A stretch of DNA of 64,000 bases from Pararhodobacter marinus (GTDB lineage Bacteria > Pseudomonadota > Alphaproteobacteria > Rhodobacterales > Rhodobacteraceae). The translations under genes and the position numbers were made by a program. Location: positions 248,001 through 312,000 of the forward strand of contig NZ_QEYD01000003.1 of assembly GCF_003122215.1 (NCBI RefSeq), read 5' to 3'. Each line of letters opens with the position of its first letter. The first letter of the stretch is position 1. A model generated the notes under the pieces. The model searched no databases. It saw only the letters and a list, made by a program, of their open reading frames with translations, and was not told the origin of the DNA. This document shows, one piece after another, positions 8,395 through 15,792 of the stretch.

Positions 8395-8873
8395 CCCTGC
8401 CCCGCGCCATCGCTGCATTCGTCCTGCTGAGCGCCGTGAACCTTGCCCTGATGGTGCCGGGCGGCATCGTCGAGACGCGCAGTTTCCCAGCCTATGACGT
8501 CGCCGTTCTGGCCGCGTTCAACATCTTCCTGACGGTCCTGGGGCTGGGGAGCCTGATCATGGGCTATCGCATCCTGCGAAGAGGCCGCGCGGGCGTGACG
8601 CCGCTTCTGGCCGGCCTGGGCTATGTGGCGGTGTATGTTCTGGACCTGGCCGAAATCTTCCCGGTCTCTGCCGAACCGATGTCGCGGGCGCTCTACACGA
8701 TGGAATGGATCGGCACCCTTCTGGGCGCCGTCCTTGTCGTCCTGTCGGGCTGGCAGATCGCACGCGGGGCCGAGTCAGGGACCGCGCGCCCCGCCCTGTC
8801 GGTGCCGATGATGATCGGGCTCGGTGTGGTGATGCTCGTCATCGTCGTCTTCGCCACATGGTCGGCGATGTGA
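8391..8873 (+). CDS. Five-TM membrane protein in the tetR operon
   Basis: A 160-residue integral membrane protein with about five hydrophobic segments: near residues 5-22, 34-60, 70-90, 105-122 and 138-158. The start codon overlaps the TetR stop by 4 nt, so translation is coupled and expression follows the TetR circuit. No transporter signature was recognised. Its pairing with a ligand-responsive repressor suggests a role in export of, or response to, a small molecule, but this is inference only. Confidence 0.65.
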   Translation: MTLPRAIAAFVLLSAVNLALMVPGGIVETRSFPAYDVAVLAAFNIFLTVLGLGSLIMGYRILRRGRAGVTPLLAGLGYVAVYVLDLAEIFPVSAEPMSRALYTMEWIGTLLGAVLVVLSGWQIARGAESGTARPALSVPMMIGLGVVMLVIVVFATWSAM

Positions 8874-8908
8874 GGGGCAGACGGCGGGGTTCTGCCACGG
8901 CCAAGCCC

Positions 8909-9907
8909 TCAGCCTTCCGACAGGCGCAAACCGTGCCGGCACAGCACCGCGCGCAGATCGTCGAGCGTCAGCAGCTCATCGAGATGGCGTACCCCCGTCT
9001 CCCCTGTCTCGGAAAGCCGAAGGGCAGCCTCGGCGGCCACCAGCGCGGTGATCTCGGCTTCCGCGCGCCCGTCGAGCGTCAGGCGGCAGACGGGCGCGTT
9101 CCCGGCATCGGTAAACGCCTCCACCACCAGAGCGGTGCGGTCGCTGCCGAACCGGAAGAACGGCAGAACGCGCGCCAGGATGCGGCGCAGCCGGGGCCGG
9201 CTCGCCACCGCCGCGAGCCACCGCAACGTCAAGGGCGTAACCAGCGGCGAGCCCAGAGCCAGCCGCGTCTCGACGGCCGGATACCCACGGCGCATCAGGC
9301 TGTGCTGATCCGAGAAGTCGAACGGGATCGTCGGCTGACCATGCCGGTCCTCGCCAAAGCGCATGGGCCGGATATCGCCGCGCGACAGGGGCGCCAGCGC
9401 GTTCAGCGTCCAGCCGATCGCCGCCGGCCCATGGGTATCGCCCAGCCCCAGCAGCACGCCGATCCGGAACCGTTGCGCCCCGGGGCAACGCGCGCGGGCC
9501 TCGCGGACAAGAAGATTGGTCAGTCCCGGTGCCAGCCCGACCGACAGGACCGCCAGCGCGCCGTTCTGCCGCGCCACGGGATCGAGCCCCTCGATCCGCC
9601 GCAGGACCGCATCGGTGGCCGAGATGTCGAGATACCGTGCGCCGCGCTCGACCACCGCCCGCGCCAGCGCGGCATCCGACGTGTCGAGACAACAGATCAC
9701 GGCATCGGCGGCGTCGAGCGCAGCGCCCCAACTCTCGGGCCGGGCGAGGTCCAGCGCGGTCCCCTCGCATCCAAGCCGGGCCGCCACGTCCGTTGCCTTG
9801 CTAGCGCTCCGCCCGGCGATCGTCACGCGCTGACCGGCCGCGACGAGGCGCCGCGCGATCTTCTGACCGACATGGCCATAGCCGCCGATGATGAGTATCC
9901 TGTTCAT
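8909..9907 (-). CDS. Saccharopine-dehydrogenase-like NAD(P)-binding protein
   Basis: A 332-residue Rossmann-fold protein. The N-terminal RILIIGGYGHVGQKIARRL is a GxGxxG dinucleotide-binding motif, and AGRSASKATDVAARLG follows with the Arg/Ser typical of NADP binding. The middle and C-terminal regions match the saccharopine dehydrogenase-like trans-acting enoyl reductase group rather than true lysine-pathway enzymes. I chose the ATG 22 codons inside the open frame because AGGAA lies before it and the fold starts immediately. It is divergent from an HxlR regulator 85 bp away, which probably controls it. Confidence 0.75.
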   Translation of the reverse strand: MNRILIIGGYGHVGQKIARRLVAAGQRVTIAGRSASKATDVAARLGCEGTALDLARPESWGAALDAADAVICCLDTSDAALARAVVERGARYLDISATDAVLRRIEGLDPVARQNGALAVLSVGLAPGLTNLLVREARARCPGAQRFRIGVLLGLGDTHGPAAIGWTLNALAPLSRGDIRPMRFGEDRHGQPTIPFDFSDQHSLMRRGYPAVETRLALGSPLVTPLTLRWLAAVASRPRLRRILARVLPFFRFGSDRTALVVEAFTDAGNAPVCRLTLDGRAEAEITALVAAEAALRLSETGETGVRHLDELLTLDDLRAVLCRHGLRLSEG

Positions 9908-9992
9908 GCCGTGTTCCTTGCCTGCAGGGCTGTCAGTGTTCGCGCCCCCGCTCAGATCACACCGACTCAGCACTCACCAAATGGGAAGCCCG

Positions 9993-10358
9993 ATGCCCGA
10001 CCTGCCCCCCGATCTGCCGCGCGTCTGCCGGCCCGATGAATGCCTGGCCGAGGATTGGCTGGGCTTTCTGGGCCATCGCTGGAATGCCCTGATCCTGTGG
10101 CATCTGTCCGACGGTCCGAAACGGTTCTCGGACCTGCAGGCCCTGTTGCCGCGGATTTCGGCCAAGGTGCTGACAGAACGGCTCGCGGGGATGACGGCCC
10201 GTGCGCTCGTCAGCCGTCGTGAGACCAACCTCTTCCCCCGCGAGGTCACCTATGCGCTGACGCCCCGCGGAGAATCGCTGCGCGGCATCCTGAGCGATCT
10301 CTACGACTGGGCCGAACGTCAGGCGCCGGTCCTCAGGACCGCCGGGACACGGCGGTGA
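9993..10358 (+). CDS. HxlR-family transcriptional regulator
   Basis: A 121-residue winged-helix protein of the HxlR type: WLGFLGHRWNALILWHLSDGPKRF is followed by LPRISAKVLTERLAGM and the wing ending in REVTYALTPRGESL. A Cys pair near the N-terminus (VCRPDECLAED) is placed where HxlR members carry redox-active cysteines. The start chosen has GGAAG 5 nt upstream; an ATG four codons earlier is possible. It is divergent from the oxidoreductase gene, typical of redox or electrophile-sensing pairs. Confidence 0.85.
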   Translation: MPDLPPDLPRVCRPDECLAEDWLGFLGHRWNALILWHLSDGPKRFSDLQALLPRISAKVLTERLAGMTARALVSRRETNLFPREVTYALTPRGESLRGILSDLYDWAERQAPVLRTAGTRR

Positions 10359-10921
10359 CGGGTCATCCATGCGCCAGGCCGGGCGCGCGCGGGCTCAGCA
10401 TCACCATGCGATCTGTCCGCGAGTTCCGCGACAGCTTGTACCCATGGGGGGTACAAACTCGCTCGATGGCAAACCTCGACGCAGTGCGCGTTTCTTGCGG
10501 AGTGGCCCGAGAAGCCGCTGATACTGCAGTCAGGCCCCGCTCGCCATGCACGAGTTGCGATAGACTGTCGGACACTAGAGAAGCCGACCGCGGCGTACGC
10601 CAAGGGGGCGGAGTACGCTCATTCGCCTTAACCTCGGACTGACTTTGGGACGCTCTTCGGGAGCGGAGATCCAGCGCAGCCTTCACCGCCGCACCGTTTG
10701 ATCAACGATATCGGGCTGATCTCAAGTCGTCTCCCCCCCAAATCGTCCGGGCAGAGATTGTAGGTCGCGTTTCGGCGGTCAGGCGCCGCTTGTTGGCGTT
10801 CTTCCTGGCCCAGCACGGGTTGGTGCTTTTTGCAACATTGCCGGTGGAGATGATCTATCCTCTTGTTAGCAAATTATAAATAATGACTGCGTGCTTTTGC
10901 GACGGGATGAGCACGACGCCT
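10359..10921. other. Gene-free stretch at the edge of the accessory region
   Basis: About 560 bp with no convincing coding frame on either strand. Open frames here are short, overlapping and without family similarity that I recognise. It contains one clean palindrome (10436-10456). The last 100 bp turn AT-rich before the LysR gene. This may be decayed mobile DNA marking the start of the accessory zone. Confidence 0.4.
10436..10456. promoter_or_regulatory. TTGTACCC-N5-GGGTACAA palindrome
   Basis: Two perfect 8-bp arms, TTGTACCC and GGGTACAA, separated by ATGGG. The size and symmetry suit a dimeric regulator. It lies 78 bp behind the HxlR gene, with no gene immediately downstream. It could be a leftover operator of a lost gene or a weak hairpin. 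Confidence 0.35.
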
Positions 10922-11830
10922 TCAACTCGCTCTTGAGGATCGCGCGAGTTCCCGTGCGAGATCCACGAAGACCTTGAAAGCCGCCGGCGGATTGCGCCGA
11001 CTCGGATAGTACAGGCAAAGCGGCGCCAGCGGCGGCGTCCACGCGTCGAGAACCCGCACCAGCCGCCCCGTGTCGATGTCCTCTCGCACGTCGGATTCCA
11101 TGAAGAACCCGATACCGAGACCATCAAGCACGGCAATGCGCGCCAGGCTGGCTTCGTCCAGAGTGATCGGCCCCTCGACATCGACAAGAACCGGCTGGCC
11201 CTCGGCTTCGAACCGCCAGCGAAAGAGCGCCCCATTCGGCAGGCGCGTCCGAATGCAGGCATGCGCCATCAGGTCGGAAGGCACCTTTGGCGGCTCCCGG
11301 CTTTCGAAATAGGCAGGCGCCGCGACCACCGCGTAGCGCCGCGCGGGCCCCAGCGGAATGGCGATCATATCGGTCGGCACAATGTTCTGACTGCGCACAC
11401 CAAAATCGAAACCGTCCGCAACGATGTCGATGAGGTTGCCTTCGGTCACGAGGTCGATCTGCACCCCCGGAAATCGCCGCAGGCATTCAAGGACAAGCGG
11501 CGCCAGGATCTCCCGGCCCGCCGTGGCGAAGGTACTGATGCGCAGAAGGCCGGTGGGAGTTTCCTGCTGCGAGCGGACCGTGTCGATCGCGCTGTGAATG
11601 TCCTTGAGCGCCGGGTTGACCTGATCGACGAAACGCTGCCCGGCGGCGGTCAGCGACACGCTGCGGGTCGTGCGATTGAAAAGCCGCACGCCGAGTTGCT
11701 CCTCGAGCTTCGCGACCGCGCTGCTGAGCGCGCTCGTGGACATCCCAACATCCAGCGCGGCCGCCCGGAACGATGCCCTGCGGGCAATCGCAAGGACCGC
11801 GTCGAAATCGGACAGCTTGTAGGTTCCCAT
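10922..11830 (-). CDS. LysR-family transcriptional regulator
   Basis: A 302-residue LTTR. The N-terminal HTH (residues 5-65: [53 protein letters not shown]) is followed by the two-lobed effector domain. The wording is that of the large AaeR/DmlR-like subgroup. It is divergent from a truncated SnoaL-like gene 156 bp away, whose intact form was probably its target. It lies in the accessory zone outside the Tn7-like element. Confidence 0.9.
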   Translation of the reverse strand: MGTYKLSDFDAVLAIARRASFRAAALDVGMSTSALSSAVAKLEEQLGVRLFNRTTRSVSLTAAGQRFVDQVNPALKDIHSAIDTVRSQQETPTGLLRISTFATAGREILAPLVLECLRRFPGVQIDLVTEGNLIDIVADGFDFGVRSQNIVPTDMIAIPLGPARRYAVVAAPAYFESREPPKVPSDLMAHACIRTRLPNGALFRWRFEAEGQPVLVDVEGPITLDEASLARIAVLDGLGIGFFMESDVREDIDTGRLVRVLDAWTPPLAPLCLYYPSRRNPPAAFKVFVDLARELARSSRAS

Positions 11831-11986
11831 TATCCCGAAAGTCCAAACGCCACATCCGGATTTGTCCCGCTTATTCGCATTGTGTCAAACCCATAAATTC
11901 TGGCTCGTGGCGCCGGTCCCGACCCGAAAGGTCAAGCGGCGAGGCTGGTCGCTGCCACCGATCCCTACCCAGACAGGAGAGCCATC

Positions 11987-12232
11987 ATGAGTATCGAACT
12001 GCCAGACGCGATTGAGGCGTATTTTTCGGCCGACAAGAAGGGCAACGCGCAGGCCATCGCCGAGGTCTTCACGCAGGACGCCACGGTTACCGACGAAGGC
12101 AATACCTACACGGGTCGCGACGCGATCCGGCAGTGGATGGCGAATGCCTCCACGCAATACACCTACACGGTAGACCGTCCTTCTCGTAGGCCGACATCCA
12201 CCGGCGCAAGGTTCGCGGACTTGGCATCTTGA
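11987..12232 (+). pseudogene. SnoaL-like (NTF2-fold) protein, truncated
   Basis: The first ~62 codons read as a normal SnoaL/NTF2-like protein (AYFSADKKGNAQAIAEVF, GNTYTGRDAIRQWMA, YTYTVD), with a good ribosome site (CAGGAGAG) and start. At about 12175 the family pattern stops and the frame runs into sequence that on the other strand resembles a transposase, ending after 81 codons. Intact members have about 120-150 residues, so roughly half is missing. The truncation point coincides with the transposase fragment, which suggests a past insertion. Confidence 0.65.
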
Positions 12233-12380
12233 GCGAACTGGTTTCGGCATCATAGGTGATGAGCATCCTCGTACCCGCTGCCCTCTTATCTGTCGTCGCC
12301 GAGAAAATCAGTCGGCCCACCGCAGTCGGAGCGCGCCGCCTAACATTTGAGATTGCAGCGCTCAGCTCTTCGCGCCCCTG
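12178..12380 (-). pseudogene. Fragment of a Mu/TniA-type transposase
   Basis: On the minus strand a frame of about 65 codons reads REELSAAISNVRRRAPTAVG and later PSPRTLRRWMSAYEKDGL. This resembles the helix-turn-helix region preceding the catalytic core in TniA/Mu-type transposases. It has no start and stops abruptly where the SnoaL-like gene begins, so it is a remnant. It is not the same protein as the complete tnsB at 27.1-29.3 kb, so a second element once lay here. Confidence 0.4.
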
Positions 12381-12665
12381 AAGTCATGGCAGGTTCCTAG
12401 GCTGCCAGCGTAGCTTGTATACGAGAAGCTCCTTGCGCCCAGGACAGCGTGACAAAGGTCGCGCCTTCGGAATAGCGCTTTCGATCCGTGCTTTCCGCCA
12501 AATGTAACGCAAGCACAAAAGACCATCCTTGCGAAATAAATTCCCGAAAACCCTTTTGGCCGCGAGACTCCCAGAACCATCTTCCTCGGGACAGAATCGA
12601 ATTCTGCACCCAAGGTGCATGCTGATAATACGCGAAAACTGGGCGTTTCCGCCCGGTGGTCACGT
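12381..12665. other. Gene-free flank left of the Tn7-like element
   Basis: About 285 bp with only overlapping short frames on the minus strand, none with recognisable similarity. The base composition is more AT-rich than the chromosome average. It separates the transposase remnant from the proposed left end of the Tn7-like transposon. Confidence 0.35.
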
Positions 12666-12843
12666 TGTGCTTATCAGAATGGCCAAAAAACTACCTACAA
12701 AGGACAATTAGTCCTTTCAATTTCAACAACTGTGACGACAACATAAAAACGGCCATTGCGGCATCGCAAGTCATTGATTTTACGAGCACCAGAACAATAT
12801 CCGGCGGCGAAAACGGCCATTTAACAACCTTATTTTGGCTATG
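12666..12843. repeat. Left-end binding-site array of the Tn7-like element
   Basis: Four copies of a core related to YGGCYAT: TGGCCA within AATGGCCA (12678-12685), CGGCCATT (12750-12757), CGGCCATT (12814-12821) and TGGCTAT (12836-12842). The spacing is wide (about 70, 64 and 22 bp), as in the left end of Tn7 where TnsB sites are dispersed. The surrounding DNA is AT-rich (AAAA runs next to each core). Confidence 0.5.
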
Positions 12844-12872
12844 GGTTTCGCATCCTCGCCATGTCGGAACGC

Positions 12873-12904
12873 AAAAAAGTGGCCGCCCCGAGGGACGGCC
12901 ACTT
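12873..12904 (-). terminator. Rho-independent terminator behind the tniQ-like gene
   Basis: Read leftward, AAGTGGCCG and CGGCCACTT form a 9-bp stem with a 10-nt loop, followed by six Ts. It begins 28 bp after the TniQ-like stop codon and just inside the left-end site array. Confidence 0.8.
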
Positions 12905-12931
12905 CTTGATCTTGGATTTGGCTGGATGTCG

Positions 12932-13984
12932 CTACAACCGAAATCGCTCCGGCAATTCGCTCCGCCGGAAAATTCGCGCACCGATTTCTGTCTTCAGCAA
13001 CATCGGCTTCGCACCGGCGGCTTTCATCTCCTGCTTCAGGCCGTCCACGCCAAGTTCGAGGGCTGCTCCGATATGCACTTCGGTCGTGAACTCGGAAAGG
13101 AAACGCTCGGCAGCATCCAGCGGAAACCGGTGAATGACGTGCTTGCCGTCATTGGTCAGGATCTTGTGTGACGGCAGGATGCCCATCTGGACCAGCTCCC
13201 AACCCGAGGCAACCGGGATGCGGAGACGACCGAACACCTCCATCGGCGACAGGCCGATCATGACTTCGGACACGATTGCCTTGGCTTCCGCTGGATCCAG
13301 ATAGATCGCATCGAACCCTTGGCCGTCGATCATCCGAACGACGTTCTTCAGGTAGCCTGCGAGGATGAGGTGTACGATCTCGCCCGCCGGGGCATTCGCC
13401 TTCATCGCCGCCTTCGCGAGATCAACCATGCCATCCGGCACGCTGCCGACGGGTTTTGCGTTGACGAAAAGGCGATGGATCAGCTCCTTGATTTCCTTCT
13501 CGTCTACGCTTTTCTTCGTTCGGCCTCGGGCCCAAGTGAGCTCGGTCACGATCGGAGAAAGGATCCGTTCCTCCATGAGTTGCTCGGCAAGTGGGCGGGT
13601 GCACCGGAGCCGCTTGGGCAAGCTGTTGACCGGAACAAGCCGACGCATGCTCTCTGCGATTTCCCGACCGAGGTGAGCATCGAAAACATGCAGTGCCTCT
13701 TCGGCCGTATCGGCGGGGATCAGACCCTTCGCCTCCAGCAAGGATCGAAGGGTGCGCCGATCAACATCGCATTCACGTGCGAGGCTCGCACAGGTGTGCA
13801 GCCGCCGCTCACCAAGGTCCTCCCCGAGCACATGTGAACCGGCGGGCATTGCCATGTTTTCGAATACGTAGTCACGGAGGATATGGAACGCAGCGAGGCG
13901 GGCGGCATAGCCCATCGCTGACTCGAGAGGATCGAAGGCAATCCGGAGGGAGAGGATGCCCAAGCCAGGCAACCGGTGCAGCAC
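12932..13984 (-). CDS. tniQ: TniQ/TnsD-like target-selection protein (probable)
   Basis: A 350-residue protein (GTG start). PLESAMGYAARLAAFHIL near the N-terminus resembles the opening of TniQ proteins. A helix-turn-helix-like stretch follows (SLARECDVDRRTLRSLLEAKG), and the C-terminus has the pattern of repeated DNA-binding modules seen in TniQ/TnsD (ASGWELVQMGILPSHKI, then a basic tail). TniQ proteins choose the target site of Tn7-like elements. No CxxC zinc-finger pair is evident, which is unusual. Upstream, a 17-codon frame with a good AGGAG site (ATG at 14081) stops just before this gene, so the true N-terminus could have been lost by frameshift. It is transcribed outward toward the left end. 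Confidence 0.5.
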   Translation of the reverse strand: MLHRLPGLGILSLRIAFDPLESAMGYAARLAAFHILRDYVFENMAMPAGSHVLGEDLGERRLHTCASLARECDVDRRTLRSLLEAKGLIPADTAEEALHVFDAHLGREIAESMRRLVPVNSLPKRLRCTRPLAEQLMEERILSPIVTELTWARGRTKKSVDEKEIKELIHRLFVNAKPVGSVPDGMVDLAKAAMKANAPAGEIVHLILAGYLKNVVRMIDGQGFDAIYLDPAEAKAIVSEVMIGLSPMEVFGRLRIPVASGWELVQMGILPSHKILTNDGKHVIHRFPLDAAERFLSEFTTEVHIGAALELGVDGLKQEMKAAGAKPMLLKTEIGARIFRRSELPERFRL

Positions 13985-14323
13985 GCGCTTCTGCAGTCTT
14001 TCGGCGGGCCTCCTGCTGGAGGGTCCTTCAGCGAAGGTTCGCTGCTGTCATCGCTGTTTTCGACCGTTCTTCGTTCGACATGGCGCTTCTCCTGTGGTTT
14101 GGCGCCTGACAGGTTGGCCGATTTCCTCGGGGCAGAAGAAAATTTCTCCAGAAATCCGCGCGCGAGTTGTTCGGGCTGGTTGCCTTGGTAGGTGGCAGGT
14201 TTGAAGATCAGTCGGAGGGGAACCAAGATCTTTCCGTCGTCTGGGCCGCCGACGAGGCGGCGGCTCGGTTGTTCTCAGTGACAGCAGGTTGCCCTCGACA
14301 CGACATCAAGGGACGAAGGCACC
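13985..14323. other. Intergenic stretch between the tniQ-like and GIY-YIG genes
   Basis: About 340 bp. It contains a leftward micro-frame of 17 codons (14028-14081) with a strong AGGAG ribosome site, which is either a leader peptide or the displaced start of the tniQ-like gene. Nothing else was recognised. Confidence 0.35.
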
Positions 14324-15277
14324 TTACTTCTTGGAAAAGCGCGCCATGCCGGGCAGCAACCAGAAGACAGAATTGGCGTCGTCAAGCCTGCCCCAGAAGA
14401 ACTCCCTGCCCAAGCTTTCCAGTCGAGGGATGGCACGTTCCTTAAAGAGCGTTTCGCTCGCTTCGGCCGATTTCTTGTCAGCGAAGGGCTGCGAGATCAT
14501 GCTGATCGTCCACTTGCCGCCGGCCGCCGGGGGGATGCCTGCGTTCAATTCCGCCAGCCTGCGCTTGGTATCGTTCGAAACCCCGATCTTCATGGCCACG
14601 GACTTGTCGCCAAACTCCTTCCGCCGATTGAGCAGCGCATGCCCGTCGCCCTCGAAGACGGCGAGGTAAACGTAGGCCTCGCCGTCCTCGTAATTGGCCG
14701 TGCGCTCGCCGTGACTGCCCGGGAAAGCCCTGGACGGTTTGAACACCTGCCCGAACGGGATCGCTCCCGTCTCTTGGGTTTCCACCGGGGGTTCCCCGAA
14801 GACATTGACCTCCCTAACCTTGATCTTCAGGGCTTGTTCGATCTCGTCGTCATCCAGTTCCGCACCGTGTACGGCCAGTGCTTGCCCGGCCTCGGCGCGG
14901 TAGGAGTTGAAGGCGATCTGACTGATCATCAGCTTCTCCTCAGTACGCCAAGCACGGCGCACCGGGATCGCGTGGCTCCAACGACCCAGCCAGCCTCGCT
15001 CGCTTTTACGTTCCATGCCGACCTTGGAAGCCTTGTCTTCGTCTCGGATTGCGCGCACCTCAATCTCGAGAAAGCCGAGAACGTAGGACCGCTCGGCCTT
15101 GTCAGTCTCGGAAGTGCTGGCGCCGTAGATCATGATCAGATCACCGTCGCTCAGCTTGCGCAGGTAAGCGTCGCGGTCGGTCTCCTTGGACCAACCGACG
15201 TAGCCGTCGTCTTCCGGGCTGAAGCCATAGAAAGAACGAATGCGGATGCGTTTGCCGTTTGGCAGGCCGGTGTTCAT
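14324..15277 (-). CDS. GIY-YIG nuclease-like protein with N-terminal EVE/PUA-like domain
   Basis: A 317-residue protein. The N-terminal ~75 residues (RIRSFYGFSPEDDGYVGW, KLSDGDLIMIYGAS, YVLGFLEIE) read like a PUA/EVE-type domain, a fold that in other proteins binds modified bases. The C-terminal part (about 220-310) has the GIY-YIG layout: AYVYLAVFEGD, then VAMKIGVSNDTKRRLAELN with the catalytic Arg, and later a glutamate in the last helix. I chose the ATG with AAGGAAAT upstream; the open frame extends 57 more codons into non-family sequence. It lies 44 bp behind the type I R-M operon on the same strand and may be co-transcribed. A modification-dependent nuclease is plausible but unproven. 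Confidence 0.55.
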   Translation of the reverse strand: MNTGLPNGKRIRIRSFYGFSPEDDGYVGWSKETDRDAYLRKLSDGDLIMIYGASTSETDKAERSYVLGFLEIEVRAIRDEDKASKVGMERKSERGWLGRWSHAIPVRRAWRTEEKLMISQIAFNSYRAEAGQALAVHGAELDDDEIEQALKIKVREVNVFGEPPVETQETGAIPFGQVFKPSRAFPGSHGERTANYEDGEAYVYLAVFEGDGHALLNRRKEFGDKSVAMKIGVSNDTKRRLAELNAGIPPAAGGKWTISMISQPFADKKSAEASETLFKERAIPRLESLGREFFWGRLDDANSVFWLLPGMARFSKK

Positions 15278-15321
15278 GACGTGGATTTCCTTGGGTGGCG
15301 GGCTGCGGATGCCAAGTGGGA

Positions 15322-15792
15322 TCAAACGGGCGGAGGGCGCAGGACCGGCAGACGGTCTTGCTCGGCCAATTCGTTCGACAGTGCGGTCAGGCGGGAGAGC
15401 GAGATCGGGCGCTGGCCGTTCTTCTGCATCGCACCAGCAGCGGCCCATGCGACGGGACCGGGGCCGTTGAAGATTACGCGGATCGGGCCGCCAACGGGGC
15501 GGTGCAGGACGATCAGGTGTTCGGGCTCGTGGCGGATTGCGACGCCACGGCCCTGGGTCAGCTTGATTTCCACCTGGCGACCATCGCGGGCGCGGGCGTC
15601 GTGGCCGTGGGTGGAGGCCGGATTCAGGTCAAGGTCGAACATGTAGGCGGCGACGACCTCGCCAATGCTGCCGACGAGATGGCCGTCGAGGGTGAATTTC
15701 CGACCGGGGAATATCCGTTCGAGGCCATCGGCCGCGGTGTAGAGATCGTCGAGCAAGGCGGCGACGCGCGCCCAGTCGACGTGGTCGCTCAT
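15322..15792 (-). CDS. DUF6998-like protein with PD-(D/E)XK-type motif, coupled to hsdS
   Basis: A 156-residue protein. VGSIGEVVAAYMFDLDL, GHDARARDGRQVEIKLTQ give a glutamate, a GHD aspartate and an E-x-K triad in the order of the PD-(D/E)XK nuclease fold. A tail without motifs follows. Similar small proteins commonly sit beside restriction-modification genes. Its ATG overlaps the hsdS stop by 4 nt, so it is translated as part of the hsd operon. Whether it cuts DNA or accessorises the R-M complex is unknown. Confidence 0.6.
   Translation of the reverse strand: MSDHVDWARVAALLDDLYTAADGLERIFPGRKFTLDGHLVGSIGEVVAAYMFDLDLNPASTHGHDARARDGRQVEIKLTQGRGVAIRHEPEHLIVLHRPVGGPIRVIFNGPGPVAWAAAGAMQKNGQRPISLSRLTALSNELAEQDRLPVLRPPPV

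Noticed and set aside
10628-10816. 62-codon minus-strand frame in the gene-free stretch
   Set aside because: It has no ribosome site and no recognised domain, and it overlaps other open frames.
12384-12663. Overlapping short minus-strand frames left of the transposon
   Set aside because: Three frames overlap with no ribosome site, no family similarity and no consistent codon use.
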